From Varroa destructor (lineage: Eukaryota; Arthropoda; Arachnida; Mesostigmata; Varroidae), in assembly GCF_002443255.2 (NCBI RefSeq), contig NW_019212830.1, forward strand, positions 1 to 64,000: 64,000 nt of DNA, given 5' to 3'. Both the position numbers and the translations under genes were made by a program. The notes beneath the pieces were generated by a model. It searched no databases, was not told the origin of the DNA, and saw only the letters and a program-made list of their open reading frames with translations. This document shows positions 14,101 through 23,839 of the stretch, one piece after another; the first letter of the stretch is position 1; every line of letters starts with the position of its first letter.

Positions 14101-15257
14101 AAGGTATCTATAAAGAAGTAGTAAAGAAGAGTACGCGTCATTTTCTATATAAGAGAAACAACTATGTACGCTATTTTATGAATATGCAGAGTATTTTCGA
14201 CAAATGTAGAGAGATAGTGCGCTCTAAGTTGAAGTACTTCAGGTTGGCCAACAGCACGACTTATATCCACAAGAATAAGGGTTTTGGATAATGTGCACGG
14301 AGCGTAACCTGTAGACGATGATTTTCTTGTCATTATGAAATATATGAGATATTGTTAGACAGTCATGGTTAAGATACGAGTTACGGGTCAAACAAGTGCT
14401 TAACTGTTTGATTTGACATGAACTGATTGATAATGATTCGCTTATTTCTATACAATATAATTTATTATAGTTAAATGTAGGAATAACATTAGCTTATCTG
14501 TTTAAAGAAAAACGATATACTTTATTGTCAGAGCCAGTTACTGCGTAAAATAGGCCTTATAGGGATCCTTCAAACCACAAACTCTACCTACAGATTACTC
14601 CATTGCGACTTCAATACGGTGAGCTTCTCTACCAGAGCCAATAGTGTATTTGACTGACACATATAGCTTGAATATTTCGATGTACCAGTCCGAAGCCTAA
14701 TCATCTTCGTTCCAAAAATCGTAGAAGGGTGAAGCAAAGCACAAAAACTAAAGACAAAATAATTATATCCACTAGAACGTTCGACTCCATTTAAATTATA
14801 CAATAGCAACAAAGTATGAAATCGTAAGATGAAATCGTACTGCTAATCCCAGTAATGCCAGTAAATATGTATTATATTTACGATCGATACGCTTTTATTA
14901 CCAAAAGGCGATGTAAATGACAACTAACGAATTATCATAGTAACTAACCTCTTCATCAATGTGGCCGTCAGCGTTCTCGTCGATCTTGTTGAAGACAAGC
15001 TTGAGGTTCCTCTCATGTTCAAGGACATACTGCGCGAACTCCTGGAAGTCCACAACTCCGTCGCGGGCCAGATCTGAAGATTCGATGAACTTTTTGGCGT
15101 TATCGGTCGAATGGGGCAAACCGAGCTTTTGCAAGCCAGCGGTTAGATCCTTCACGTCAATTCGACCATCTCCGTCTACATCCAGTTTATGAAATAAATC
15201 TTTTAACCGTGTTTGTGTTTCGACGCATAGTTCATTTGGATTTTCCGCACCCTTCAT
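151..15257 (-). CDS. Calcium-binding mitochondrial carrier SCaMC-like (partial, 4 exons, 3' part off the left edge)
   Basis: Inner-membrane carrier of the SLC25A23/24/25 type, known to exchange ATP-Mg for phosphate under control of cytosolic calcium. Joined exons 15257-14949, 13568-13370, 1964-1831 and 327-151 give 273 residues in one frame. Four EF-hand loops sit at residues 26-37, 62-73, 93-104 and 129-140. They are followed by the family linker (V-P-D-D-F, then W-W-R-H-L-V-S-G-G), the first carrier signature P-L-D-R-T-K at 209-214, and the [11 protein letters not shown] stretch that ends repeat 1. Family members are about 470-500 residues, so carrier repeats 2 and 3 lie beyond base 1. EF2 is degenerate (D-L-A-R-D-G), as is common in this family. 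All junctions are GT..AG. The family call is firm; which paralogue it is cannot be told. Confidence 0.93.
328..1830 (-). other. SCaMC-like intron 3
   Basis: AT-rich intron with GT..AG ends. It contains short open frames without resemblance to known proteins. I saw no mobile-element motif and no strong hairpin. Confidence 0.8.
1831..1964 (-). CDS. SCaMC-like exon 3: linker and first carrier signature
   Basis: The acceptor is TATTCAG before GTGAGGAC. The first two bases complete a Gly codon with the last base of the previous exon, giving [12 protein letters not shown] as expected for SCaMC proteins. Forty-four further codons end with the mitochondrial carrier signature P-L-D-R-T-K, the PX[DE]XX[RK] motif of helix 1. 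The donor is AAG before GTATGC, phase 0. An intron of about 11.4 kb separates it from exon 2. Confidence 0.93.
3267..4150 (-). pseudogene. Decayed coding region of unknown family
   Basis: Read on the minus strand, one frame runs from about 4150 to 3480 with only two internal stops (near 3803 and 3665). The reading then shifts by one frame at about 3475 and continues to 3267. This gives about 290 protein-like codons, rich in Met, Phe, Ala and Leu and apparently helical, including [20 protein letters not shown] and [11 protein letters not shown]. No reverse-transcriptase, transposase or zinc-finger motif is visible. It may be a mobile-element structural protein, an endogenous viral fragment or a processed host pseudogene. 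I cannot choose between them. Confidence 0.45.
6111..6155. repeat. Imperfect hairpin in SCaMC-like intron 2
   Basis: Arm 6111-6130 (ATAAGCACA-ATCA-TTTTGCA) pairs with 6140-6155 (TGCAAAATGTGCTTAT), with a small bulge in the first arm and a 9-base loop. It could be chance, a mobile-element end or a small structured RNA. Confidence 0.5.
7311..7358. repeat. Perfect 18-bp inverted repeat with 12-base loop
   Basis: CATGGAGAGACATCCATT at 7311-7328 is the exact reverse complement of AATGGATGTCTCTCCATG at 7341-7358. Eighteen perfect pairs around a 12-base loop are unlikely by chance at one site. It may be a miniature element remnant or a structured transcript. Confidence 0.85.
8410..9200 (-). mobile_element. 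LINE reverse-transcriptase relic in the carrier intron
   Basis: On the minus strand, 8931-8896 reads [12 protein letters not shown], the Y/F-A-D-D catalytic box of non-LTR reverse transcriptases. In the same frame, after two stops, come [15 protein letters not shown] and [14 protein letters not shown]. These are the expected G-L-x-x-N-x-K-K-T-E-x-M and L-N-G-x-x-L-K-x-V-E-E-F-x-Y-L-G blocks. Further upstream (about 9000-9200) weaker pieces of the finger/palm region appear in shifted frames. The element is broken by stops and frameshifts and is not functional. Confidence 0.75.
11084..11119. repeat. (TA)n microsatellite
   Basis: About 18 uninterrupted TA units inside SCaMC-like intron 2. Confidence 0.95.
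13370..13568 (-). CDS. SCaMC-like exon 2: end of EF3 and EF-hand 4
   Basis: The acceptor is GTCTGCAG before GAAATTATG. The first codon (Glu104) supplies position 12 of the EF3 loop, which strongly supports this junction. EF4 is [12 protein letters not shown] at residues 129-140, followed by W-R-D-Y-L-L-F-H-P, the usual family sequence. The exon ends in phase 1 at GTCG before GTAGGT. The open frame continues upstream into the intron for about 30 codons without resemblance to the family, so the exon starts at 13568. Confidence 0.92.
13569..14948 (-). other. SCaMC-like intron 1
   Basis: Intron of about 1.4 kb with a GTTAGT donor and a CTGCAG acceptor. It is AT-rich, and the short open frames on both strands look random. 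Its phase-0 position splits the EF3 loop before its last residue. Confidence 0.8.
14949..15257 (-). CDS. SCaMC-like exon 1: start codon, EF-hands 1-3
   Basis: ATG at 15257-15255 opens 103 codons. The context is TCAATA before ATG, and I saw no better upstream start. The exon holds EF1 (D-V-D-G-D-G-R-I-D at residues 26-34), EF2 (from residue 62) and all but the last residue of EF3 (from residue 93, D-E-N-A-D-G-H-I-D). It ends in phase 0 at GAG before GTTAGT. The open frame runs a further 16 codons into the intron, but that extension has no family resemblance and is read as intron. Confidence 0.93.
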
Positions 15258-18200
15258 TATTGATAGCTTACAATTCAGTGGTAACAGAGATCAGTAGGAG
15301 CTACCAGCAAAAGCTCAGATTACTTGCCACTATTACCGGAGCTCTGTGCGACTAGGAACCGCAGTTTACCTCAGGCCCAACTGATCAACAGAAGAACGCT
15401 ATTTTACACCCTACACGGAAACCAGCTATTAATAACAAGAACGAGAATCGTGATAGCACAAACGAGTCATACACAGACTATTACTACTGGAAATCTAGTC
15501 CACCACAATAGTAGTAATCGCAAAACATTCAAACCTCCGCAGTGTTAATAATCGGAACAAATTTGACTGGCACATGGCATGTCGCGCTGCTCCGAGTTAG
15601 CGCGCGGTACTTCTACCTAGATAACGTGAAGCTCATCACCATCTGATTACTGATTTGTTTTCCTGTATGTACGAATCGAGATCAGTAAACATTATATTCT
15701 TTTCATTTCAAAAACATAATGTATTGTATGAAGTTGCTTTAGTAGTTAAAAACATGGACAACAGAACTATGAAATATGGGTCTAATAACGGGGTAACTTA
15801 AAATTTAGCCTCGTCCAATTATGGTCGTTATATCTTAAATTCCGTGCGGATTGAAATAAAAACAGGTAATTTCCATAGATATTCACCAAATCTTCGACTC
15901 CAAAATAATAACTGAGCTTATTAATCAACAGTTTGGATGTTCAGATCTTCGACGAGTCTGGGTAGTTATTCGTAGATTTCAAGTTCCGCACGATTATCCA
16001 ATCGCACCACAATTACAAATAAATTTTTAGCGCAACGTGCAAGATTTAATTCTCATGATCCTTTATGATCCAATATATTTAATAATAACCGAGAAACTCC
16101 GAAATACCTTTATTAAGGACCCAACCGGTGCATATTTTGTCTAAAGCAAGTACTACTATTGCTAAAGCTGTGGATCATTTGAAATCGTGCGTTCTCGTCG
16201 AATCCCTAGTTTCATGTCAATATTTGTTAATAGGTTGTTCAAATCCCGCCAATGCATTTACAGTGGTGAACACGGTGGGTGTGAAAAAAAGATGTCCCAA
16301 AAATATTTTACAATGGAGAGAAGTCATAATATCGTTTCCGGTTTTGTAAATAATGCTTAGTTACTCGAAAATGTCTATCGTTTTCTGTTATCTAACAGTT
16401 TCTTAAAACAAGTGTTAAAGGGTGTGCAAAGTAAATTCATTGCAACAGCCTTTTTGAAAAGTAACATCTGTAGAACAGCAATAAACATTGGCACGTTGAA
16501 AGAATTATGCCAAAATTCAGTCAAGCGATCGTAATAATAATCTGATTTTAATCTCGTTACAAAATAATCATTGTTGATTCGGGTTGTTTTAAATTAACCC
16601 CGATAGGGCTTAATCCGGCATCAATCTTATTTTTGCAATTTAATTGGATATTTTTAAAGAACGCCTTTTGTTTACATTTCCCTATAAATTTTGTTTAAGT
16701 TTAAATAAACATGATTTATTATATATATCTATATTGGAATGGATGATGATTTTGAACAGTACGCGAAGATTTTACACTTAAAGATGGCGGGTTTGAAGAA
16801 AACAATTTGGCAACGTAAGAAAGAATATTTTATGTCATTACAGAGCTCGGAGGAAACAGTTGCGAATTATTTTTACAAAATTAACGTAGAGCAGAGTTAA
16901 TAGACGGAAGGGAATTGAAATTAGGCTCACAGTAGAAACATAAATTGAATTTTTTTTTGGTAAACATCAGAATCTCGCAGTGGTGCGGAGAATGGAGTAA
17001 AGATAGGAACAGAAAATAATTCAGTCGACGTAATGCTAAAAAGTAATAATAAGCTTAATATAATGTATAGTAGTTAGACTGGAATAGAATTAAGCAGCGG
17101 TCATTCTGCGTATCGAAATGCTGATAATTTCAGCGAAGGATTTCAATTTACTCAAAACGAAATGGGAAAACTCAGGTTCCCAAAGAAGCTACGATAGAGA
17201 AAATATTTACAAACTTGAGTTTATGACGAATTTGCAGGTTATCCCTAGGGTAACTAGGGTCTGGTTACACCGCGATTAAGATTGACGTCCAATGCCCCAT
17301 AAAATTAGCATCCGAGGATGACGATTGTCTTTAGTTTCACTGTGGCGATGTTGAGGCTGTAAATAAAATACAAACAAATTTTTCGAGCGTTCTTTTCTGT
17401 ATTGTCCATTTGTACCCTATCGATTATTTTCGACGGTTCCCTAGGATGACTCCAGCTCTTGATCCGTGTAACGTTTAAAACATCGGTCGACAAGATACGT
17501 TTTTTTTTTATCTCTAAAATACAGTTTTGTTTTTGATGGACTACCATGCCGTTTTAAAGGTAACCCTATTTATGATTGGGCTCTTGGTTCTGATTCTCAA
17601 GCGCCCATGAAAAAATGCTACCGTCGGGGTTTAAGAAGCCATGGACTGCTAGCGTTCGCAGAAAAATGATTATAGATAACATGTAAGCTTGCCGTAACGT
17701 AAAAAATATTATGTTGGAGAGAACGGACAGCAGGTGCTCATAATAGAAGCGCAGAGTGTAACTAACCGCATTACCGTAATACCGGATTAGGGAACGAAAG
17801 AAAATCAATTCACTGCACACTCTTTGATTTTTCGCGTGAGTCGTGTTTTACTCAATCAATCGCATGCTTTTAATCAAAATCATCAATCAAAAAGTTTAGA
17901 AAACTGCTGGTTTATGACAACGTTGTGTTTTGGGTTAAAAGTTACTAGAGATTGGAAACCTTTAATATAATTAATAGTTAAATATAGTGGATTAATAGCT
18001 GAAATTTCCAACCACAAAGAGTTTCTCAAAGGTCGTATGTTGGGCCTGTACATTTTTAAAGTCTTACGTTTTTTGTTTACAAAAAAACATTCCAGACCGT
18101 GTAGTGTACAAGCTATCGACGAATAATTTAAGAAGAACAACCAGGATATGAGTATTTTTGCAAGTCGCAATAAATAATATATCTTAACAAATTCGACTCC

Positions 18201-21040
18201 ATCCGACATTATTGTTTCAACTGAATACAGGTGCAATATACATTGTTAATCATCTCACAAAAATGACTATATATGGTTTATCATAATGTGCGTTTAGTTT
18301 CAATGTCAGAGTTGTCAACATTCGCATTTGACTATTTCAAAGCATGTCTAGTGCGGTCACTTTGTTTTATATTTGATAAATATTATATATATTTGTTATA
18401 TTATATGCTATATTAATTTATATTTGTGCTATCGCTTGGGGGCGATCGAAATTTATCGGACGGTTAGCTTCTAGATGTAAGATTCTTCGCAAAAGCATTT
18501 TTTTTTCTTATCTATGTGTACTAGTGGAATTGTCCTGTTTTGGTCTAGAAGAAAACTTTTTTTTATATTCAAGAAAATAATCTGCGAAATGACCGATCTC
18601 TTAGTAATTTAGTCATGAATAGATTAGTACGCCTTCCGAGTAAATCTTAAATACTTATATGTACTAATTTATTTAGAGAAATTGGTTAATATTTTCTTAA
18701 TAACTTTTTAAATCAAATTTAAAAAAATGTTAGCTAAAATATTTTTCAAGGCAATTTTTATTTTCGTGTATTTTTCCAATTTTTCATTTGTGTTTTTATT
18801 CTCGAAATCGTTGCAAAGAAGAAATGAGCAGAACAAAAAATAAAAGTTTATAGTAACCAAAAAAGGAGGGGGTCTGAATGCTTCTTGAAGCATCAAATGG
18901 AACAGTCCGAGAAAAATGTGGAGGTAGCAGTAATGCGTTCGACCTGAACAAGGAGAAATTTTGTAAATTTGGTTATGAAAAGCCAACTGTAGTCTGCGTA
19001 TCTAAGTATAATAATATAGCTTATGTGTAATGAATAAGTTAATTAGTGCTCTCTTGTAAAAGGAATATAATATGCATTCTTGTTCTTATCGTTTTGACCT
19101 CTTCTTTTTTGATCTAATATGACGCCCGTATTTCTCGTCTATCTAGTCTCGACACCTCGTTGTTTAGATCTTAGGGCAACTTTTGGTTCTTCGACAATTG
19201 CGTAGTAAGGTTCGTCGCCGGGTGCTCTTTGCCTTAGTTGATCCATACAGCTTAATAACCGAACAAGCGCAAAGATCTACTTTCAAAATCTCACGGCCAA
19301 TTTAGAGAAGCATCTATAACCTGTACGAAATTCGCGCCATTAAAGCCTAGTACTCGCCGCGCAACTACCAAACTCGATCCTTTCAATCCGGAGAGGTGCA
19401 TTATTCTTCAAGTAAAAGCCGTCTATGCTTATTGCAACTCTGCAACACTGTTATTAGTGGTTCCAATTTTAATGAGCTTTGAACGACGCTACGGTAGTAG
19501 CATTGTCTCAGAGTTTCGTGGTATGCAAGGGACCACTGACGTCATTGGAAACGTCGATTGGTTCGTTTTGATCCGATAAGCAATGTTCATATTTCACAAA
19601 GAAGGCGTCATTTCCCCTCCGATCTCAGATCAGGCTGATCAACGCGACGCGACTTAGCTCCAGCGTGGATGATGATGATGATGTATACGGAACACAACTA
19701 TTTCGCTATCCTTGTAATGCTACCTAGGAAGACTTTAGAGTACAAGGCTCTTTAGACCCAGCTCATTTGGCAGCGCGCTCTCCATTTCCATTACTTACGC
19801 GAACGCTTCAACCTGTCGCAGGTAACGGGAGAAAAACCATTCCAAAAATTCTGATTCAAGCAGTTTCACCGTAAGGTTTTTCCGTCACCTCGTTTAATAG
19901 TCAGCGCTCAATATAAAGGTTGCGTCCTGCAATGAAGTATTATAAATCCTATATCTAAATCTTCTCTAATAATATGATGATATGAGCAATGAGGACCACG
20001 TTTAATACGTGAACTAAAACAATTTCAATTACGACTTAAACGAATACTTTTATAATTGAAATTTATATAATTGTATAATTAGAAGATTTGTGAATGAACT
20101 TTACGATGAAGAAAAGTGATATGTTTTTTTTGGACTTTTATTTTATACGCTTCAACTGACGACTTTAAGATCTTGAGACGTTATTGACGTTTAAAACTTG
20201 CAAGTTGTTAATGTGTAAACTAGTGTTACCAGTAATCGACGCGTTGTTGTTGATTTGCCCAATATAGTCAGCTGGTGTTACTTCATCCAAGCTAAGCTAC
20301 ATTGAACATAATCATCTTAATAAGCTTGCTGCTTTATTATTGTTCTTATTATCCAACCGAGTAAGTATTTTGCTCTCCGCTTAATTTTTCCTAAGTGATT
20401 ATACCACCGAGCAGTTATATATAATCACCGCTTCAGTGATGAGATAACTTTTTACAATTACCCTTATCACCTTTCTCGTCCATTTCAGTAATCCTGATGC
20501 ACCTCTCAGCTTCTAGTACGCTCCTTCTTATTAAGGAGTTAACAGTGTAAACAACCATTCCAGTACTTGTTTCGTTGCGTTACGCATTTTTTAAATATAC
20601 CGGAATGATAATTATAATAAACGGAAGCTAAATATTTTAAGGTTTATTCTTACCTACAGGAAGTGTAACAAAACTTTTGTTTGCGTTTATACATGCCTTC
20701 AACCCGTTCAAGTTTTTCATAGGGAAAATCGCTAAGTTGAAGGGATTCATGTGCAGCTATACTAATAATAAGAAGAAGAAACTTTGCCTACGGGTTATCA
20801 GTAAACGACTAAGTAATTTAAGCCCAAAGACGCTGATAACTGTAAAGTTACCAACCACTCTCCCTAAATGTAAATGACTGTCGGTTTGCAGGAAGACAAT
20901 TTTTCGCACGCGGCATCTACTGTAAATCTACCTTTTGTAAAATAAAGCCTACTTTTGCTTTTGTATAATATACGTAGTGGTATATATACTATTGTCCTGC
21001 AATTTACCTTATTGTATAAAAGGTCCCTTTTTGCAATGTC

Positions 21041-21067
21041 ATATATATATATATATATATATATATA
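21041..21067. repeat. (AT)n microsatellite
   Basis: About 13 AT units in the intergenic region. Confidence 0.95.
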
Positions 21068-21397
21068 CAAAAAGAATATATTATATAACCATACCCGATG
21101 ATGAATATGACGATGAAGTTAAGTAAATCATTTCTATGTCTCAAACGGAAAATTATTGACCTAACTGTCTAACATGCTACGCTACATGTATTAGCTATAC
21201 TAATAAAGTCTCCTATCGTTGTCAAGATCAACAGTAAAGGGAGTAAGTATATTCATATAATGAGGAATATTTGAATCGGATGTAGGTATGCGCTATAAAC
21301 ATGCGCTATATATTTGTAGGGGAAATCTTAAGAGGAAATAACGTTTTCTAGGTAATAACTCGTGACGGTCCTATGTGTAATGTATTATCTTAAGGAC

Positions 21398-21421
21398 TCG
21401 CAGTGGTCTAGGTTCGAACCC
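21398..21421 (+). repeat. Possible tRNA-derived SINE fragment (Pol III box-like motifs)
   Basis: GGTTCGAACCC at 21411-21421 matches the Pol III B-box consensus (GGTTCGANNCC). Just before it, CGCAGTGG resembles the end of an A-box. The spacing is far too short for a tRNA, and no cloverleaf can be drawn, so this is at best a truncated tRNA-like repeat. Confidence 0.25.
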
Positions 21422-22328
21422 AGGCGACGGCAGGTTTTGCTTGGTATTGGGAGCCAGCTCTCTGCTAAAATGCCTAACGGTAATTGCCTAACGGATACGT
21501 TCATAAGATTTCAACCAACAAAGCAATTAAGTTGTAGCAGATTTAGCAGAACATTTTGAACTGTTTAGAAAATTTTCTCTTAATGGAACTTACGCTGATC
21601 GTTATTATCCAAGTCATATGACGACAACAAAATGCTGGGCCAGCCATATTACAACGACTGGTTATGAAAGAAACAATGCCTTATTATTATTATGTTATAG
21701 GCATGATGCCCGAGTGCAGTTGGGGCAGATTTTGTCAATTCGATGCCGGTCGTTCGGTGGGTTTGGTACATTTTTCATTTACGCAGTTTTAGTATACAAT
21801 AATATGAAACAATTATAAACCGAATCTCCATTTGAATAAATATGTTTAAGAATAAATCTACATGTTTCTTAAGCGCCAACAAACAAAAGCAGATAAGATT
21901 ATAAGATATCAAAAAGACAAGGCTAACTAACTTTTCAGACCATCAGATACCGGTATTGTTTATTATACAAAAGAAGCTAACTAAACGTAAATTGCTCCGT
22001 AAAGTGAATAATAATAACTTAATTTTTTTTTTTTACTTGAAATCTAACCCGATACCTTATGACTATCATCATGTCACCTCTCCCACTTGTTACCGTGACA
22101 GTTTAATATATGTGAAATCATCCGCGAACTGTAAAATGTGTTTCAATAAACGATCGAGCCTCTCAGTCATAAATACACTGCGCCGCTGTTGCCCAGACAT
22201 ATGGTTCCCAGTGTAGCGTTTTCTGTCTATGCACATAATACGAAAATCATCGAAATTCACCGAGCCGTTTTCGTATTACCGATCCTAATTTTTTTGGCCC
22301 GTATCTACACGTGAATATACCTAACCCA

Positions 22329-22331
<3 letters not shown>

Positions 22332-22379
<48 letters not shown>
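22332..22379. repeat. (TA)n microsatellite
   Basis: About 24 uninterrupted dinucleotide units in the intergenic region. Confidence 0.95.
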
Positions 22380-22380
<1 letters not shown>

Positions 22381-22949
22381 TGTAAACAGTTTACCAATAG
22401 AATTACACATCTAAACAAATGGGATCTAAAGGATGAGTTTACTTTTACGAAAGCTAACCATTACTTCTAGCCAATCAAATTATGCTTTAGTGTAAGATGC
22501 TCACCTGCTCAGCTGTACATCGGTGCTGAATTTTTAAGAAGCAGTCAATGCTACAGTAAGCTTACAACGAAAATTCCAGAAATCAGTAAGTTACAGAATT
22601 TTAGCATGCGATCCGAGCTCCAAAGCCTGGAAGAGGACTCTAGCAATCTTGTGATGCGCGTCGGCTTGTTCTGTCACTGCCTTAAGTTGCTATGTGTTTC
22701 CTTGTTTCCAGTTTGGCGGACATCTTGATTGGCAGTTGCAGAGGAATTGCAAATCGAATGGTCCAAGGTTATGGAGGTGGCCGGAAATCGGAATGCTCTA
22801 ATCGTTCTTCTATTTAAATCTGGTCTTGTGCGGCATGTCTGCCCAGGTACGTCTGTCTGTTAAGTTAATGTAAAGCTGTCTAGAGTTATGGGTTTCATGG
22901 TGAAGATTCAAAGAGGTTTAGGGATAGTCAGGTAGAGCGAAGTGGTAGA

Positions 22950-23548
22950 GGAGTTGCATGATGGTGGTGATAGTGCGTCTTATCGTAATCCCATTTCCCT
23001 TCCCACAACCGTTCAATCGTTCCCGCCTGTGTTACTTCTGGTGCAGACTGGCGCCCACTGAGGCGCAGCCGAGGGCGAGAGGAATAAAGGGGGACCTAAG
23101 AACGGGGATCTGTGTGGGGCGATTGGATGGAGGAGGGAGGGCAAATATGGCGGTGCATTGAGTTGCTTAGTCGGAGGCAGCAAGCAGCCTTCCAGCGACG
23201 CTCAGCGTCCCGCGCTAACGAAGAGTGGAGTGGAGTCGACCGCGAGGACAGCCGTGGTCGCCGCCACCGAAGAGGAACAGGATAGGACAGCTGACAGATA
23301 TTTTGTTAGGGAGGGCAAATACTGTGTGTGTGTGAGGAGGAGGTTGCCGCCAGCGGCGGAACGGGAAGAACCAGCCACGATGATGAATTGAGGATACGAC
23401 GGCGGGCATGCCCTAGTGGTTGCTGCCAAGCAGAGTGCCGAGTGAAGTGGCAGTCTGCGTTGCTGGTCTGTGATCCGTAGCCTGGACAGGGCCATTGAGG
23501 GCAGGGCGACTGCGCTTGGCGCTCGCCCGCTAGCGGCCAGCATTGGCC
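22950..23548 (+). promoter_or_regulatory. CpG- and GC-rich 5' region of the receptor gene
   Basis: Base composition changes sharply from AT-rich to GC-rich here and stays so through exon 1, as expected for a promoter and 5' untranslated leader. I saw no TATA box placed to define a start site. An ATG at 22958 opens a 67-codon frame ending at 23161, which would be an upstream ORF if transcription begins before it. The long open frames on both strands here reflect composition, not coding. Confidence 0.45.
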
Positions 23549-23839
23549 ATGCTGACGACGCGGGCCGCGCTTTTGGCCCTAGCGCTGGTGACCGCGCGTG
23601 GCAGATGGCTCGGCATACATAGCCATGGTCACGGTGGACCGATGTCACGCTCCGAAATGCGACAGGCATCTCCTGAGGAGCCGGAGCATGACGCTCTAGC
23701 TGACATCGAAGCCGTGAAGCGCGAGAGCTTCTGCGCCAAAAATACATACCTACAATGGGCCCGCGTTGACATTCCGGATACTGATAGTGCACAGGTGCGC
23801 GATAAGGCGCTGCTTGCCGCCAAGCTTCTGGCGCCTCAG
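23549..23839 (+). CDS. Receptor exon 1: signal peptide and mature N-terminus
   Basis: The ATG at 23549 is followed by [14 protein letters not shown], a typical signal peptide hydrophobic core. An in-frame TTG two codons earlier is not a plausible start. Ninety-seven codons end at CAG before GTGGGT in phase 0. The exon is GC-rich compared with its introns. The mature start has a His-rich patch (H-S-H-G-H) and then an acidic stretch. Confidence 0.85.

Larger units (their letters stand above)
15258..23548. other. Intergenic region between two divergent genes, including both 5' ends
   Basis: About 8.3 kb between the start codons of the carrier (minus) and the receptor (plus), so both promoters probably lie here. 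Most of it is AT-rich and featureless. It contains AT repeats at 21041-21067 and 22332-22379 and a tRNA-like B-box motif at 21411-21421. The last 0.6 kb becomes GC- and CpG-rich (22950-23548) and probably holds the receptor 5' untranslated region. A stretch at 19.0-19.9 kb is somewhat richer in GC but gives no recognisable protein. Confidence 0.7.

Noticed and set aside
14898..14948. Extension of the EF-hand exon to the next stop codon
   Set aside because: The frame passes a good GT donor. The added residues do not resemble the family, whereas splicing at 14949 completes the EF3 loop.
17305..18986. Several 80-117-codon minus-strand frames in the intergenic region
   Set aside because: AT-rich composition, no motifs and no shared frame; consistent with chance.
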